Positions 1-8,253 are shown, numbered from the stretch's first letter. The stretch is DNA of 64,000 nt from Pseudomonadota bacterium (GCA_027485695.1 JAIXQO010000007.1:1-64000); one strand, 5' to 3'. The notes: generated by a model from the letters alone, not told the origin. A program made the numbers and translations.

Positions 1-88
1 TAGAGAGATAGAGAGATAGAGAGATAGAGAGATAGAGAGATAGAGAGATAGAGAGATAGAGAGATAGAGAGATAGAGAGATAGAGAGA
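1..88. repeat. Octamer tandem repeat (TAGAGAGA)x11
   Basis: Eleven perfect copies of the 8-base unit TAGAGAGA run from the first base of the window and may continue beyond it. The unit length is not a multiple of three. Read on the plus strand every frame meets TAG, but on the minus strand the tract is open in all frames. It lies about 150 bases upstream of a candidate sigma-54 promoter and 205 bases upstream of the first gene. Perfect arrays like this are prone to slippage; any effect on a gene is inference. Confidence 0.95.
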
Positions 89-237
89 GCGAGTCTCCAA
101 CTCTGTGTCATCTGCGACATCTATTCAGGTTCCAGTCACGCGCAAACACGCCGTACACGTTTCATGCACCGTCCAAAGCGCATACATCCGTCAAAGTCGA
201 CGCCATTCGATTTCAAAAGGAAATGACCTCACCCGCT

Positions 238-254
238 CTGGCACGGCTCTCGCT
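238..254 (+). promoter_or_regulatory. Candidate sigma-54 (-24/-12) promoter
   Basis: CTGGCACGGCTCTCGCT matches the sigma-54 consensus YTGGCACGRNNNTTGCW at all but one fixed position, with GG and GC exactly 12 bases apart. The expected start site is near 265, leaving a leader of about 28 bases with a GGGGGA ribosome site before the ATG at 293. Two sigma-54 activator genes lie elsewhere in the window. Promoter activity is inferred from sequence only. Confidence 0.55.
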
Positions 255-292
255 TTAACTAGTATCAAACGAGATTACGATTCGGGGGAATC

Positions 293-1243
293 ATGAAACA
301 GAACGTCGCTATTGCCACCTTCATCGCTTCAATGTCTTTAGGAACTACTGCACTCGCGCAGGATTTCTCTGGTTGCACGATCGATAACCTTTTCCAACGC
401 ATTGATTGTAACGGCGTCGTCAAATCATTTGCCGAGCTCGGTTACAGTGAATCTGCGCAATCCTCACCCGTCGCGCCTCTTGCGAATTCAGACCATGCAC
501 CATCAAACCCGGCAGATACAAATTCACTCGCCGATTGTATCATCGATAACCTGGCACAGAGGATTGATTGCAATGGTGTGGTCAGATCGTTCGCCGAAAT
601 GAACTACCGCGAAAATGCTCGACCAGAGCCGGTCACACCGCCTGTACCATCTGACAACACAGACACTGGAGTGACGCCGGATCAAATAGTTTCCGGACCG
701 GCGGTTCCAGATCCTGTCGCCCCAGACCAAGAGAAAACCGGAGGAGGCGGCGGAGATGTGCGCCCATTGCCACCTTCTATTTCTGGAAACCTCAAACAGG
801 TCAAAGCCGTCCGATACAAACCATTGAATATCGGCGATCCACGACTCAATACGAACTACAGCTACTATTGGGCCGAAGTTTATCCCGGTCGCTATGCAGA
901 GTTCTTGAGCCTCGGTATCGTCGACCAGAAATTAGGTTTGGCTGCGTGTGAACGCTATCGCGACCAGGTTCAAGGCCACATCGCGATCGATTTTATGGAC
1001 GGCTCGAGTTTATCTATGGACGTCAGTCCAACCAATCGCGACCTACTGGATCGTTTGGTCAGCATTGGCAACTTCTTGCCAGGCACGATCTATTTCGAAC
1101 CACTGACTAACGACAAGCTCTATTTACGTATCGAGAGACTCTCATTCTTTTCGATCAACCGAATCAAAGACATCCAGTATCAAGGTCGATCCTTGATGCA
1201 AGAATCGTCAAACGCACCGGATTGCAATCGTTACAGCAAGTAG
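293..1243 (+). CDS. Secreted protein with two short Cys-containing repeats
   Basis: A 316-residue protein of unrecognised family. Residues 1-22 form a signal peptide ending in ALA-Q, so export is expected. The N-terminal third holds two near-identical segments of about 30 residues, at roughly 24-56 and 79-111. Each has the pattern C-x-I-D-N-L-x-Q-R-I-D-C-N-G-V-V-(K/R)-S-F-A-E. They are separated by a Pro/Ala/Ser-rich linker. A second linker rich in Pro, Asp and Gly (about 112-165) leads to a folded-looking C-terminal half without a known motif. The paired Cys in each repeat could form disulfides. The start is supported by GGGGGA just upstream. A candidate sigma-54 promoter precedes the gene and a strong terminator follows. 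Function unknown. Confidence 0.8.
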   Translation: MKQNVAIATFIASMSLGTTALAQDFSGCTIDNLFQRIDCNGVVKSFAELGYSESAQSSPVAPLANSDHAPSNPADTNSLADCIIDNLAQRIDCNGVVRSFAEMNYRENARPEPVTPPVPSDNTDTGVTPDQIVSGPAVPDPVAPDQEKTGGGGGDVRPLPPSISGNLKQVKAVRYKPLNIGDPRLNTNYSYYWAEVYPGRYAEFLSLGIVDQKLGLAACERYRDQVQGHIAIDFMDGSSLSMDVSPTNRDLLDRLVSIGNFLPGTIYFEPLTNDKLYLRIERLSFFSINRIKDIQYQGRSLMQESSNAPDCNRYSK

Positions 1244-1274
1244 ATTTTTGGACGAGGTCTAAAGCCATCAAACG

Positions 1275-1309
1275 TGCGCTCTTCTAGAAAAAGAAGAGCG
1301 CATTTTTTT
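1275..1309 (+). terminator. Rho-independent terminator
   Basis: A perfect ten-base stem, TGCGCTCTTC paired with GAAGAGCGCA, is followed by seven T. It ends the secreted repeat protein gene. It also separates this gene from the convergent gene that starts on the other side. Confidence 0.9.
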
Positions 1310-1332
1310 ATTCTGGCGGGCATCCACTGCGT

Positions 1333-1734
1333 TCAATGCTGATTCAGGGTCGATGAGCCGGCACCTGGGATTTCCTTGAAACCAGCGCTTTCAGCTTTTT
1401 TCAGGTCTTTTTTGTAGATGAGAAAGTGGTGTTCCTTACCCTTCGGGATGCCGCACATCTGGGCGTGCATTTCTTTGCCATCAGAACCATCTTTGCGGTC
1501 GAGGACTTGAGTTACTTTGGCTTTTTTTAGGAGAGCTTCGCTATCCGCAAGCTTGCGACCACCGGTGCCATCGTCGCAACTGAGTGCTCCATCGCTAATC
1601 GAAACCCAAATCTGAACATCAGGCTTGTTCGATTTGGCCGCAAACGCAGACGCACTCAAAACTACCCCCCAGGTGCTGATGACTACGACGGCGAAAACGC
1701 CGAAAAACTTCGTCCAATGGTGTCGCAGACTCAT
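1333..1734 (-). CDS. Small secreted protein of unknown function
   Basis: A 133-residue protein with a clear signal peptide: a positive N terminus, a hydrophobic stretch at about 10-30 and an ASAFA-A cleavage site. The mature part is about 100 residues, hydrophilic and Lys-rich, with two Cys (in LSCDDGTGG and in MCGIPKG) that could form a disulfide. No family was recognised. A GGGA ribosome site precedes the ATG. The gene is divergent from the NUDIX gene, so the 42 bases between them should hold both promoters. Confidence 0.65.
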   Translation of the reverse strand: MSLRHHWTKFFGVFAVVVISTWGVVLSASAFAAKSNKPDVQIWVSISDGALSCDDGTGGRKLADSEALLKKAKVTQVLDRKDGSDGKEMHAQMCGIPKGKEHHFLIYKKDLKKAESAGFKEIPGAGSSTLNQH

Positions 1735-1776
1735 AGTTCATTCCCTTTCGGATAATCCTCTTTTATCATCTTTCAT

Positions 1777-2394
1777 ATGGAACCGTGGAAATGTTTGGAA
1801 GAAAAAGTATTCCTGGATTTTCCGTATGTGCAGATCGTCGAGAGACTCTGCGAAAGGGCTCACCCGTCGGCCACTGACGAGCCTCATCGCTTCTACGTCT
1901 TTCGGTCTCAGGACTGGTGCAATGTCATACCGGTCACCGATGAAGGTAAGATCGTCGTTGTGAGACAGTTTCGCGCTGGAACGATGAGCCTCACCTATGA
2001 ATTCCCAGCCGGGGTCGTCGACCCGATGGACGGCAACAGCGAACGCACGGCGCTCCGGGAACTCGTCGAGGAGACCGGTTACGAACCGGTCCCAAATGCC
2101 ACCTTACTCCATCTCGGCACTTCGCATCCCAATCCAGCCCTCCAAGATAACCAGCTCCACTCGCTGCTCGTCGGTCCGGTTAAAAAAGTACGCCCACCGT
2201 CACTCGATCCAACCGAAGAAATCATTGCCGAAGAAAAAACCCTCGAAGAGCTCATCGAGATGATGAAAAACGGGCAATTCACCCATGCCCTGGCGATTAC
2301 GTCGCTTTTTTTCCTGATTCAGAAGTTCCAAGGCACGGAGTCTCTAAAAGAGGCTTTCGGGAAGTTTCAATCTCTGTTTCCAAGTAGAGCTTAA
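1777..2394 (+). CDS. NUDIX hydrolase, ADP-ribose pyrophosphatase-like
   Basis: A 205-residue protein of the NUDIX superfamily, which hydrolyses nucleoside diphosphates linked to another moiety. The NUDIX box is centred at about residues 78-100. It starts at AGVVDPMDG and ends with the diagnostic RELVEETGY, with the Glu residues that bind Mg2+. Compared with the standard GX5EX7REUXEEXGU there is a short insertion after the first Gly. Upstream, VVRQFRAG and EFPAG resemble the ADP-ribose/NDP-sugar pyrophosphatase subgroup, so a housekeeping role in clearing ADP-ribose-like molecules is likely; exact substrate unknown. The last 98 bases overlap the convergent SprT-like gene on the other strand. 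Confidence 0.85.
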   Translation: MEPWKCLEEKVFLDFPYVQIVERLCERAHPSATDEPHRFYVFRSQDWCNVIPVTDEGKIVVVRQFRAGTMSLTYEFPAGVVDPMDGNSERTALRELVEETGYEPVPNATLLHLGTSHPNPALQDNQLHSLLVGPVKKVRPPSLDPTEEIIAEEKTLEELIEMMKNGQFTHALAITSLFFLIQKFQGTESLKEAFGKFQSLFPSRA

Positions 2395-2863
2395 ACCGGG
2401 CATCAAATTTTCCGCCCGCATGCTGCTTGCAGCACGATAAACAAGCGAGAGACTTGAGGCGCCGGCGTGCTTTGAACTCTTTTGAACACCCCGGGCAGCG
2501 GTAAATGTATTTGTGCGGGCGTTGTTTTGGGACTGGATTGTAGCGTGGTCCACCAACTTCCTTGAGCTTGGCGTGAAACTCCGGGGTGTGCCCGTAAGGC
2601 CGTTTTCGGTGCCAGAGCCAATAGTGGATCATCTCATGGGCGAGCGTATCTCGAACGAGCTTCTCGGCCTCAGTCTCGCCCAGAAGATAGGATGCGACCT
2701 CGATTCGAGGAGGATAGTCACGAATCCATTTGCGACTTCCTGGAAAAAATCGTCCGGCAGAAGACCGTAACCGCGAGTTCCAGGTGATCCCGATCCGCGG
2801 GAGGTCTCCCGAAAAATAGGTTTGATTGAGTTCCTCAAAGAGGATTTCGAACGAAGTCTTCAT
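2297..2863 (-). CDS. SprT-like zinc metalloprotease
   Basis: A 188-residue protein with an SprT-like domain. The metal-binding HEMIH motif is at residues 76-80, with a further His in GHTPEFH at about 92-97. A C-terminal zinc ribbon has CPGC at about 123-126 and CLSC at about 141-144. This layout matches bacterial SprT/YpjC-like proteins and the catalytic part of eukaryotic SPRTN, which degrades DNA-protein crosslinks. A bacterial role in protein or DNA-protein repair is inference. The 3' end overlaps the NUDIX gene antisense by 98 bases. The start faces the mutS2 start 60 bases away, so the two share a divergent promoter region. Confidence 0.85.
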   Translation of the reverse strand: MKTSFEILFEELNQTYFSGDLPRIGITWNSRLRSSAGRFFPGSRKWIRDYPPRIEVASYLLGETEAEKLVRDTLAHEMIHYWLWHRKRPYGHTPEFHAKLKEVGGPRYNPVPKQRPHKYIYRCPGCSKEFKARRRLKSLACLSCCKQHAGGKFDARFKLYLETEIETSRKPLLETPCLGTSESGKKAT

Positions 2864-2923
2864 GGCTAATCCCTTCGAAACTTAGCACATGCCTGAGCAA
2901 AAAGCGCCGCTACACCCGCAAAT

Positions 2924-5362
2924 ATGATACAGATAGAGCAGATGAACGACCTGCTTTCACGCCTAGAAATGCAAAAAATCGTCGACTTGACTTCCGAGCT
3001 CTGCTTAAGCGAGCTCGGCTTCGACGCGCTCGAAAGCGCGACCGATCCAGAGTCTTGGGCCGCCACGATTGAGGTCGCCACCCAATATCAGCAAGAAACC
3101 TACGAACTCCTTCCACTGGTGGATCGCGATCAGCTCTGGGGTCCACTGCGGGACCTTCCCTCGCCGCTCGAAAACCTCGAAGCGCTCAGCAAAGGCGCCG
3201 TGCTCAGCGAAGACGGTCTGGCCACCCTTCGTGGCTGGATTTTCGCAATCGACTCCTGGGCAGAAACTCCGCAGGACGCCATTCCAGGCGAGCATTTTCG
3301 CCGCGCACTCTCGCAACTCCCTTCGCTCTGGCAGCTTCTCAAGGAGCTCGACCGCAAGGTGGATAACACCGGTCGAATTCGCGAGGACGCGACTCCACGC
3401 CTGAAATCCCTTTCTCAAGCGATCCGCATACTCAAGGTGCAGATCTCCGAACGACTTGAGCAAGTGATGAAAAACTACTCCGAGAAGGGACTCCTCCAAG
3501 AGAACTTCACGGACGTGCATGACGGTCGTTACGTCATCCCAGTCAAGGTTAGCCAGCAATCACATGTCGAAGGCACCATCTACGGCAGCTCCTCCACACG
3601 GCAAACGGTGTTCATCGAACCGCGCGAAGTCGGCGACCTGAACAACCAGCTCCGAAAAGCAGAGAACGATCGGCAAGATGAGCTCTATCAAATCCTAGAA
3701 GAACTCTCGAAGCTCCTGCGTCCGCACGCCATTGATATCGAAAACGGCGCGCTCACGATTGGCTACTGGGACCAAGTCCGAGCCAAAGCAAAAATTTCGC
3801 AAGTGTATGCGGGCAAGAAACTGATCCTGAACAACCAAGGCAGATTCCGCATTCGCCAAGCCGCGCACCCGCTCCTCTGGTGGTCCATGGCGCCAGAGTC
3901 GATCATCAAAAACGATCTCGATCTCGAGCCTCCACACCGAACGTTGCTGCTAACCGGTCCGAACACGGGCGGTAAAACCGTTTTCCTAAAAACCTTGGGA
4001 ATTGCGGGAATATTCGCGCGCACGGGTTTCTTGTTCCCCGGAGACGAGGCGCAGACCGTTCCATTTTTCGAATCGCTCTTCGTCGACTTAGGCGACCCGC
4101 AGTCGATCGAGGAACATCTATCAAGCTTCTCAGGTCACATTAAGCGCTTTAAAAATATTCTCGACGGAACCGGTCCTGCGAGTCTCGTTTTGTTGGACGA
4201 GCTCAACTCGGCGACCGATCCCTCCGAAGGCGCCGCTCTGGGGCGAGCGTTCTTAGAGACCGTGATGAACCGCGGGTCCCTCGTCGTCGCAACCACGCAC
4301 GATCCGATGCTCAAGGCCGCAGCCCTCGAGGACAAACGCATCTTGAACGCCGGCATGGAGTTCAACGAATCCTCACGTGCTCCGACGTTTCGCCTCAAGT
4401 ACGGTGTCGTTGGACGATCCCGTGCGCTCGAAACAGCCGAGCGGCTGGGCTTACCTGCCGAGGTATTGAGCCTCGCACGTAAATTTCTCTCGGATGAACA
4501 TCATCGATTCGAATCGGTGCTCTCCCGAATGGAGACAGAGTCCGATCAAACGGAAAAACTCCGCCGCGAAGCTTCTCGTCTCCGTGATGAAGCCGAACAA
4601 ATGAAACGTGAATGGGAATCGACCCAGAAACAGAACATGGGAGAGGTCTTAGCTAAAACCCGCTCCCGATTGCGCCAGATCCTCGATCAAGCGCAGGACG
4701 AGGTTCGCGCGCAGGTCCGAAGTCTCAACCAGGCCAAATCTCACAAAGCGGTCGATGAGAACCGCAGCGCACTGAATGATTTTTTCCGCGACTCTCTGAA
4801 CCGGATCGATCAGACGATCCGCGAAGAGGCGCCGAACGTCGCTGAACTCATGGAACCTTCGACCGAGGCGAGCTCGGTGGCTCCTACCTTCAAGACGGGT
4901 GATCTCGTGCGCGTTCCTAAATGGAAAAGCATGGGCAAGATCCTCGAGGTCAAAGGCGAGCAGGTCAAAATCCAGCTCGGACTGATCCAAGTTGTTCTCT
5001 CCAAGCACGAGATCGATCTACCTTCGACGACCGAGAAATCAGCATTTTCGGAGGCCTCAAAAGCCGCCGAACGCGCCAAGAAAAAAGCCGAACGCATCTT
5101 GGACAATTCTCCCGTAGTTCCAAACCAAATCGATCTACGTGGCAAACGTCACGATGATGCGATGTCAGAACTCGAAAGCTACATCGATCAAGCGTTCCGT
5201 TCAGGGCTCGTCGAAGTGACGATCGTGCACGGTCTCGGGTCCGGGGCGCTTCGCGAGGGCTCCCGCAAGATCCTCAAGTCACTCCCCTACATTAAGGCCA
5301 TCGTCGATGGCGGCTTGGGTGCCGGCGGCGCGGGTGCGACTCGGGTGGAGTTTGAGCGGTAG
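2924..5362 (+). CDS. mutS2: Endonuclease MutS2
   Basis: An 812-residue MutS2, close to the usual length of about 780. In order: N-terminal helical lever/clamp region; ATPase with Walker A GPNTGGKT at about 345-352 and Walker B LLDELNSATDPSEGAAL; a long coiled coil (about 515-620); a KOW-like stretch; and a C-terminal Smr nuclease domain (about 730-812) with DLRGKRHDDA and the HGLGSGALREG loop. MutS2 acts on branched DNA to limit recombination and also rescues collided ribosomes; it is not the mismatch-repair MutS. A second ATG six codons in is possible. Notable: the last codons (IVDGG...AGAT..EFER) recur as a 16-residue remnant at 8131-8181. Confidence 0.95.
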   Translation: MIQIEQMNDLLSRLEMQKIVDLTSELCLSELGFDALESATDPESWAATIEVATQYQQETYELLPLVDRDQLWGPLRDLPSPLENLEALSKGAVLSEDGLATLRGWIFAIDSWAETPQDAIPGEHFRRALSQLPSLWQLLKELDRKVDNTGRIREDATPRLKSLSQAIRILKVQISERLEQVMKNYSEKGLLQENFTDVHDGRYVIPVKVSQQSHVEGTIYGSSSTRQTVFIEPREVGDLNNQLRKAENDRQDELYQILEELSKLLRPHAIDIENGALTIGYWDQVRAKAKISQVYAGKKLILNNQGRFRIRQAAHPLLWWSMAPESIIKNDLDLEPPHRTLLLTGPNTGGKTVFLKTLGIAGIFARTGFLFPGDEAQTVPFFESLFVDLGDPQSIEEHLSSFSGHIKRFKNILDGTGPASLVLLDELNSATDPSEGAALGRAFLETVMNRGSLVVATTHDPMLKAAALEDKRILNAGMEFNESSRAPTFRLKYGVVGRSRALETAERLGLPAEVLSLARKFLSDEHHRFESVLSRMETESDQTEKLRREASRLRDEAEQMKREWESTQKQNMGEVLAKTRSRLRQILDQAQDEVRAQVRSLNQAKSHKAVDENRSALNDFFRDSLNRIDQTIREEAPNVAELMEPSTEASSVAPTFKTGDLVRVPKWKSMGKILEVKGEQVKIQLGLIQVVLSKHEIDLPSTTEKSAFSEASKAAERAKKKAERILDNSPVVPNQIDLRGKRHDDAMSELESYIDQAFRSGLVEVTIVHGLGSGALREGSRKILKSLPYIKAIVDGGLGAGGAGATRVEFER

Positions 5363-5367
5363 TTTCA

Positions 5368-5454
5368 GGCGCATTTCCTGCCGGCGTCCTAGGCTCCTAA
5401 AATTTTTCGCTTACCGCGAAAAAACGCATCCTGCTTTTTAGACGGAAATGCGCC
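5368..5454. terminator. Nested hairpins after mutS2
   Basis: GGCGCATTTCC (5368-5378) is exactly complementary to GGAAATGCGCC (5444-5454). Inside lies TTTTTCGC-ttacc-GCGAAAAA (5403-5423). The structure sits between the convergent ends of mutS2 and the secreted paralog gene and probably acts as a two-way terminator. The T tract inside the small hairpin is unusual, so the termination role is inference. Confidence 0.5.
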
Positions 5455-5495
5455 AGAACCTACCGCTCGCAAGAAAAGCGATTTCGGCAGCCGCC

Positions 5496-6689
5496 TCATC
5501 GATAACGGCAGGCCACGTTCACCGTTTTGCGGCACTTACGCGTCTCACATGCATCAAACGCGTAGCCGTCCGGGCACACTTGCCCCTGATAGTCCCAGAA
5601 ACGGCTCTTCTGATCGGCGGTACTAAAGACGGACCTCAGATCAGAAGGTGCTTGGGCGATCTCAATATCGCGTAACTTATTCAAGAAGATTTCAAAATAC
5701 ATCATCCCGGCGCTACCATGATTTCTATTCTGGTAGCGAACCTCTACCCAATGTTTACCAACACCCAATCGAACGTTCGTGAACCATCCCGACTTGTGGC
5801 AAAACTCAGAGCAATTCGCTATTTTTTCTCCGTCTACATAGATGATCCAATCGTTATCAGCGCTCAGATGGATGAGGTAGTCCAGAGTCTTAGGGCTGCT
5901 GAGGCATGCGACCTTGGTGTACCAAACGTTTTCATTTGGACCCTTCATGGTCATTTGACGATTTAAGGATCGCGTGCGCCACCAATTCAGGTCGAGTTCT
6001 AGGATTGAAGGTTTGAGCTGTGGGTCGCTCGAAGTCGCCTGATAACCACCGTTCCTGTACTGAAAGACCGAAAACGCATCCGTCGCATCCCGCAGATCTA
6101 AATACTTGGCGTTCAAATAGTAAGACTTGTTGTAGTCGCCCGCCAAAACCTCCACTCGCTTTGGCTCTGCAATCGGATCAAGAAACTCTTCTGAGCTACA
6201 ATACTGCTGACCACGTAACCCGTTCCGAACCTTGTAGCCCTTCGGACATTTGCAAATCGGCGGTGGTGGGATTTTCGGAGTGACCGAAGCTAGCTGCGAT
6301 GATTCGACGACTTCGCTCGGCAACGGCGCTTCATCGAAAAAGACCGGCGCAGAATTCCCTGGAGCAACCATGCGCGACGGTTCGAACTCGGTAATCGTCG
6401 GAACCGGTTCCACGGGTGGTCTATCTCGATCACCGCAAGGATATGCCACACCTTCGGACTGGAGGTAGTCGAGCACGTTTGGGCAATGGCAACACTCGGC
6501 CTCGAGTCCCGAAAGATTTCCCAGTGGCACGATCGCGGCACCGCATCGATAGCCGATATTGGTCCCGTGCCTCCCCACTAGCTCGCAAGCAGTCGCAAGG
6601 CTTGAGCCGAAGTTCGCGAGCATGCTTAACCCAACCAAAATTCGCCATGAGGACGCGAGCCCCCAGTTCAAGCACTGACGCGAATTCAT
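5496..6689 (-). CDS. Secreted Cys-rich protein, paralog 2 of a tandem pair
   Basis: The chosen ATG at 6689 overlaps the stop of the upstream paralog as ATGA, indicating translational coupling. An upstream in-frame ATG at 6719 would lie inside that gene. The product is about 397 residues with a signal peptide. It has an N-terminal segment with CCHCPNVLDYL, a Pro-rich linker, CKCPKGY, then a C-terminal region of about 200 residues. That region contains HLSADNDWIIYVDGEKI and a segment like GKHWVEVRYQNR, reminiscent of PA14-type carbohydrate-binding beta sandwiches (weak resemblance). It ends with CPDGYAFDACETRKCRKTV. The same order of motifs occurs in the neighbour. No function can be assigned; a cell-surface or secreted binding role is plausible. 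Confidence 0.75.
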   Translation of the reverse strand: MNSRQCLNWGLASSWRILVGLSMLANFGSSLATACELVGRHGTNIGYRCGAAIVPLGNLSGLEAECCHCPNVLDYLQSEGVAYPCGDRDRPPVEPVPTITEFEPSRMVAPGNSAPVFFDEAPLPSEVVESSQLASVTPKIPPPPICKCPKGYKVRNGLRGQQYCSSEEFLDPIAEPKRVEVLAGDYNKSYYLNAKYLDLRDATDAFSVFQYRNGGYQATSSDPQLKPSILELDLNWWRTRSLNRQMTMKGPNENVWYTKVACLSSPKTLDYLIHLSADNDWIIYVDGEKIANCSEFCHKSGWFTNVRLGVGKHWVEVRYQNRNHGSAGMMYFEIFLNKLRDIEIAQAPSDLRSVFSTADQKSRFWDYQGQVCPDGYAFDACETRKCRKTVNVACRYR

Positions 6690-7882
6690 TTTAAACCTGC
6701 GGACTTCGGAAATTTGCACGCAACGTTCACGATCTTACGGCACTTGCGGGTTTTGCATGGGTCGTATGCGTAACCGTCGGGGCAAACCTCTCCCTGATAG
6801 TCAAAGAATCGATTCTTCGAATTGCCTGTGCTGTAGAGGATCTTCAGTTTTGAAAAATCACTCACCTTCTCCAGCTGATCAATGCTGTTCTCGAATACAT
6901 CGAGAAACATCATACCAGGGCTACCTTCGTCTAGATTTCTGAATTTGAACTCAACCCAATGCTCACCTTCATCGAGTTTGATATTCACGAACCAACCATC
7001 CAAGAAACACGAGGAGTTACAATTACCAATCTTGACGCCATCAATCTTCAGGGCCCACTCATTGTCTGCACTCAAGTGAACGACATAGTCCCGGATACGC
7101 CCCGTCTTGATACATGCGGCCTTGGTATACCACGTGTTGACCTCCGGTCCCTTGATCAGCATATTTGAGGCCGTGGACCGTTCTCGCCAACGAGCCACAT
7201 CGAGTTTTCTCTTGGTAATTTTTATCCGATTTGATGTCGACTTGAATTGAACCTCACCGTCTCCGGTGGGCAGCGCCGAAAATGCCTCCGTCGTGTTTCG
7301 ATGGTCGAGGTATTGAACGTCCTGATAGTAAGAACGGTCGCTATCACCTTGAATGAAATCGACGCGCACGGGTTTCACGATCGGCTCCACGGTGCGCTCA
7401 GAGCTACAGTAAGTTTTTCCTCGAGAATTCGTTTTCTCGGTGAATCCGCGTGGGCAACCACATCGAGGCGAAGCAGGAATTGATTTTAGTTTGCGCACCA
7501 ACGTCGTCGGAAGTGCAAAGTCTTTTTGCTGGGTTGTTAAACGCAGGATGGGTTTCAACTCAGTAATCTCATCCCGAACTGCCACTCTCTGCGCATCCGG
7601 AACTTTTGGTGGCGGTGGCAACGAAACTCGCCCCACACAATCGTTGGATACACCTTTTAATTTCAGATACTCCAACACGTTCGGGCAATGGCAGCACTCC
7701 CTGGACAGGGCCCCTTGATCCGCGATGGGAATTAAATAGGCGGAGCACTTGAAATGCGTATATTTGCCGTGTTTTCCAATCGCCTCACAAAAGGCACTAG
7801 ACTCTGCACTAAACGCGAATGTCGAACCTACGCTGAAACCAACAACGACCGCGATCAAACGCGACATGGGACGTATGAACAT
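6686..7882 (-). CDS. Secreted Cys-rich protein, paralog 1 of a tandem pair
   Basis: A 398-residue secreted protein that shares its whole layout with the gene downstream. It has an N-terminal signal peptide (ending near FAFSA), ECCHCPNVLEYL at about 60-72, a Pro-rich linker, CGCPRGF and a motif KTYCSSE. The C-terminal domain contains VVHLSADNEWALKIDGVKI and EHWVEFKFRN, and the tail is CPDGYAYDPCKTRKCRKIV. Conserved Cys spacing suggests several disulfides, fitting an extracytoplasmic location. The two genes form an operon by ATGA overlap. No good ribosome site precedes the first ATG or an ATG five codons later, so the start is uncertain. No family recognised. Confidence 0.75.
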   Translation of the reverse strand: MFIRPMSRLIAVVVGFSVGSTFAFSAESSAFCEAIGKHGKYTHFKCSAYLIPIADQGALSRECCHCPNVLEYLKLKGVSNDCVGRVSLPPPPKVPDAQRVAVRDEITELKPILRLTTQQKDFALPTTLVRKLKSIPASPRCGCPRGFTEKTNSRGKTYCSSERTVEPIVKPVRVDFIQGDSDRSYYQDVQYLDHRNTTEAFSALPTGDGEVQFKSTSNRIKITKRKLDVARWRERSTASNMLIKGPEVNTWYTKAACIKTGRIRDYVVHLSADNEWALKIDGVKIGNCNSSCFLDGWFVNIKLDEGEHWVEFKFRNLDEGSPGMMFLDVFENSIDQLEKVSDFSKLKILYSTGNSKNRFFDYQGEVCPDGYAYDPCKTRKCRKIVNVACKFPKSAGLK

Positions 7883-8002
7883 CGGAATTACATAGCATCA
7901 GTGTATCTCATTTTAAAGAAGATGAATCAGATTGAAACACAATCAGACTAATCCACACCTGGGACCAAGTGCTGAAAAAATGAGCTACTAAAAGACTCTC
8001 CC

Positions 8003-8095
8003 TCATTCATTCTCCAGGTCCCTCTGTAAGCCGTATTGTAAACGACAGACTAGCAACGCGATTTGGGCCGATCGTCTTGAATACGCGTACAGTGG
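8003..8095 (-). pseudogene. Remnant of the 3' end of the barrel-like gene at 9459-10190
   Basis: Read on the minus strand, this stretch encodes S-V-V-Y-N-T-A-Y-R-G-T-W-R. It aligns with S-A-V-Y-D-T-A-S-K-G-T-W-R at the C terminus of the intact gene 1.4 kb away. A second block, T-R-I-Q-D, matches T-R-V-Q-D further upstream in that protein. The DNA between the blocks is deleted and the frame is shifted, so this is a decayed partial copy. Confidence 0.7.
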
Positions 8096-8124
8096 TCGTA
8101 CTGTGTAGACTGCTTTCACGGGCA

Positions 8125-8181
8125 ATGTCAGGAATTGTCGATGGCGGAGCGGGTGCGACACTTGCGGAGTTTGAGCGTTAA
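8125..8181 (+). pseudogene. Remnant of the mutS2 3' end
   Basis: From 8131 the plus strand reads G-I-V-D-G-G-A-G-A-T-L-A-E-F-E-R-stop. The last residues of MutS2 at 5362 are A-I-V-D-G-G-L-G-A-G-G-A-G-A-T-R-V-E-F-E-R-stop. DNA identity over GTCGATGGCGG, GCGGGTGCGAC and GGAGTTTGAGCG makes chance unlikely. Only the terminal codons remain. An 18-codon reading frame starts at an ATG at 8125 but is not expected to be functional. Confidence 0.65.
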
Positions 8182-8185
8182 AACT

Positions 8186-8220
8186 AAAAGGTCCGTCACC
8201 GACTAGGTAACGGACCTTTT
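8186..8220. terminator. Bidirectional rho-independent terminator
   Basis: AAAAGGTCCGT and ACGGACCTTTT form an 11-base stem, with CACC/GGT pairing further inside. The A and T tracts at the two ends allow termination in both directions. It follows the mutS2 remnant on the plus strand and the small secreted gene ending at 8254 on the minus strand. Confidence 0.8.
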
Positions 8221-8253
8221 CATCACTGGCTAATGATGGGAATTATAGCGAAA

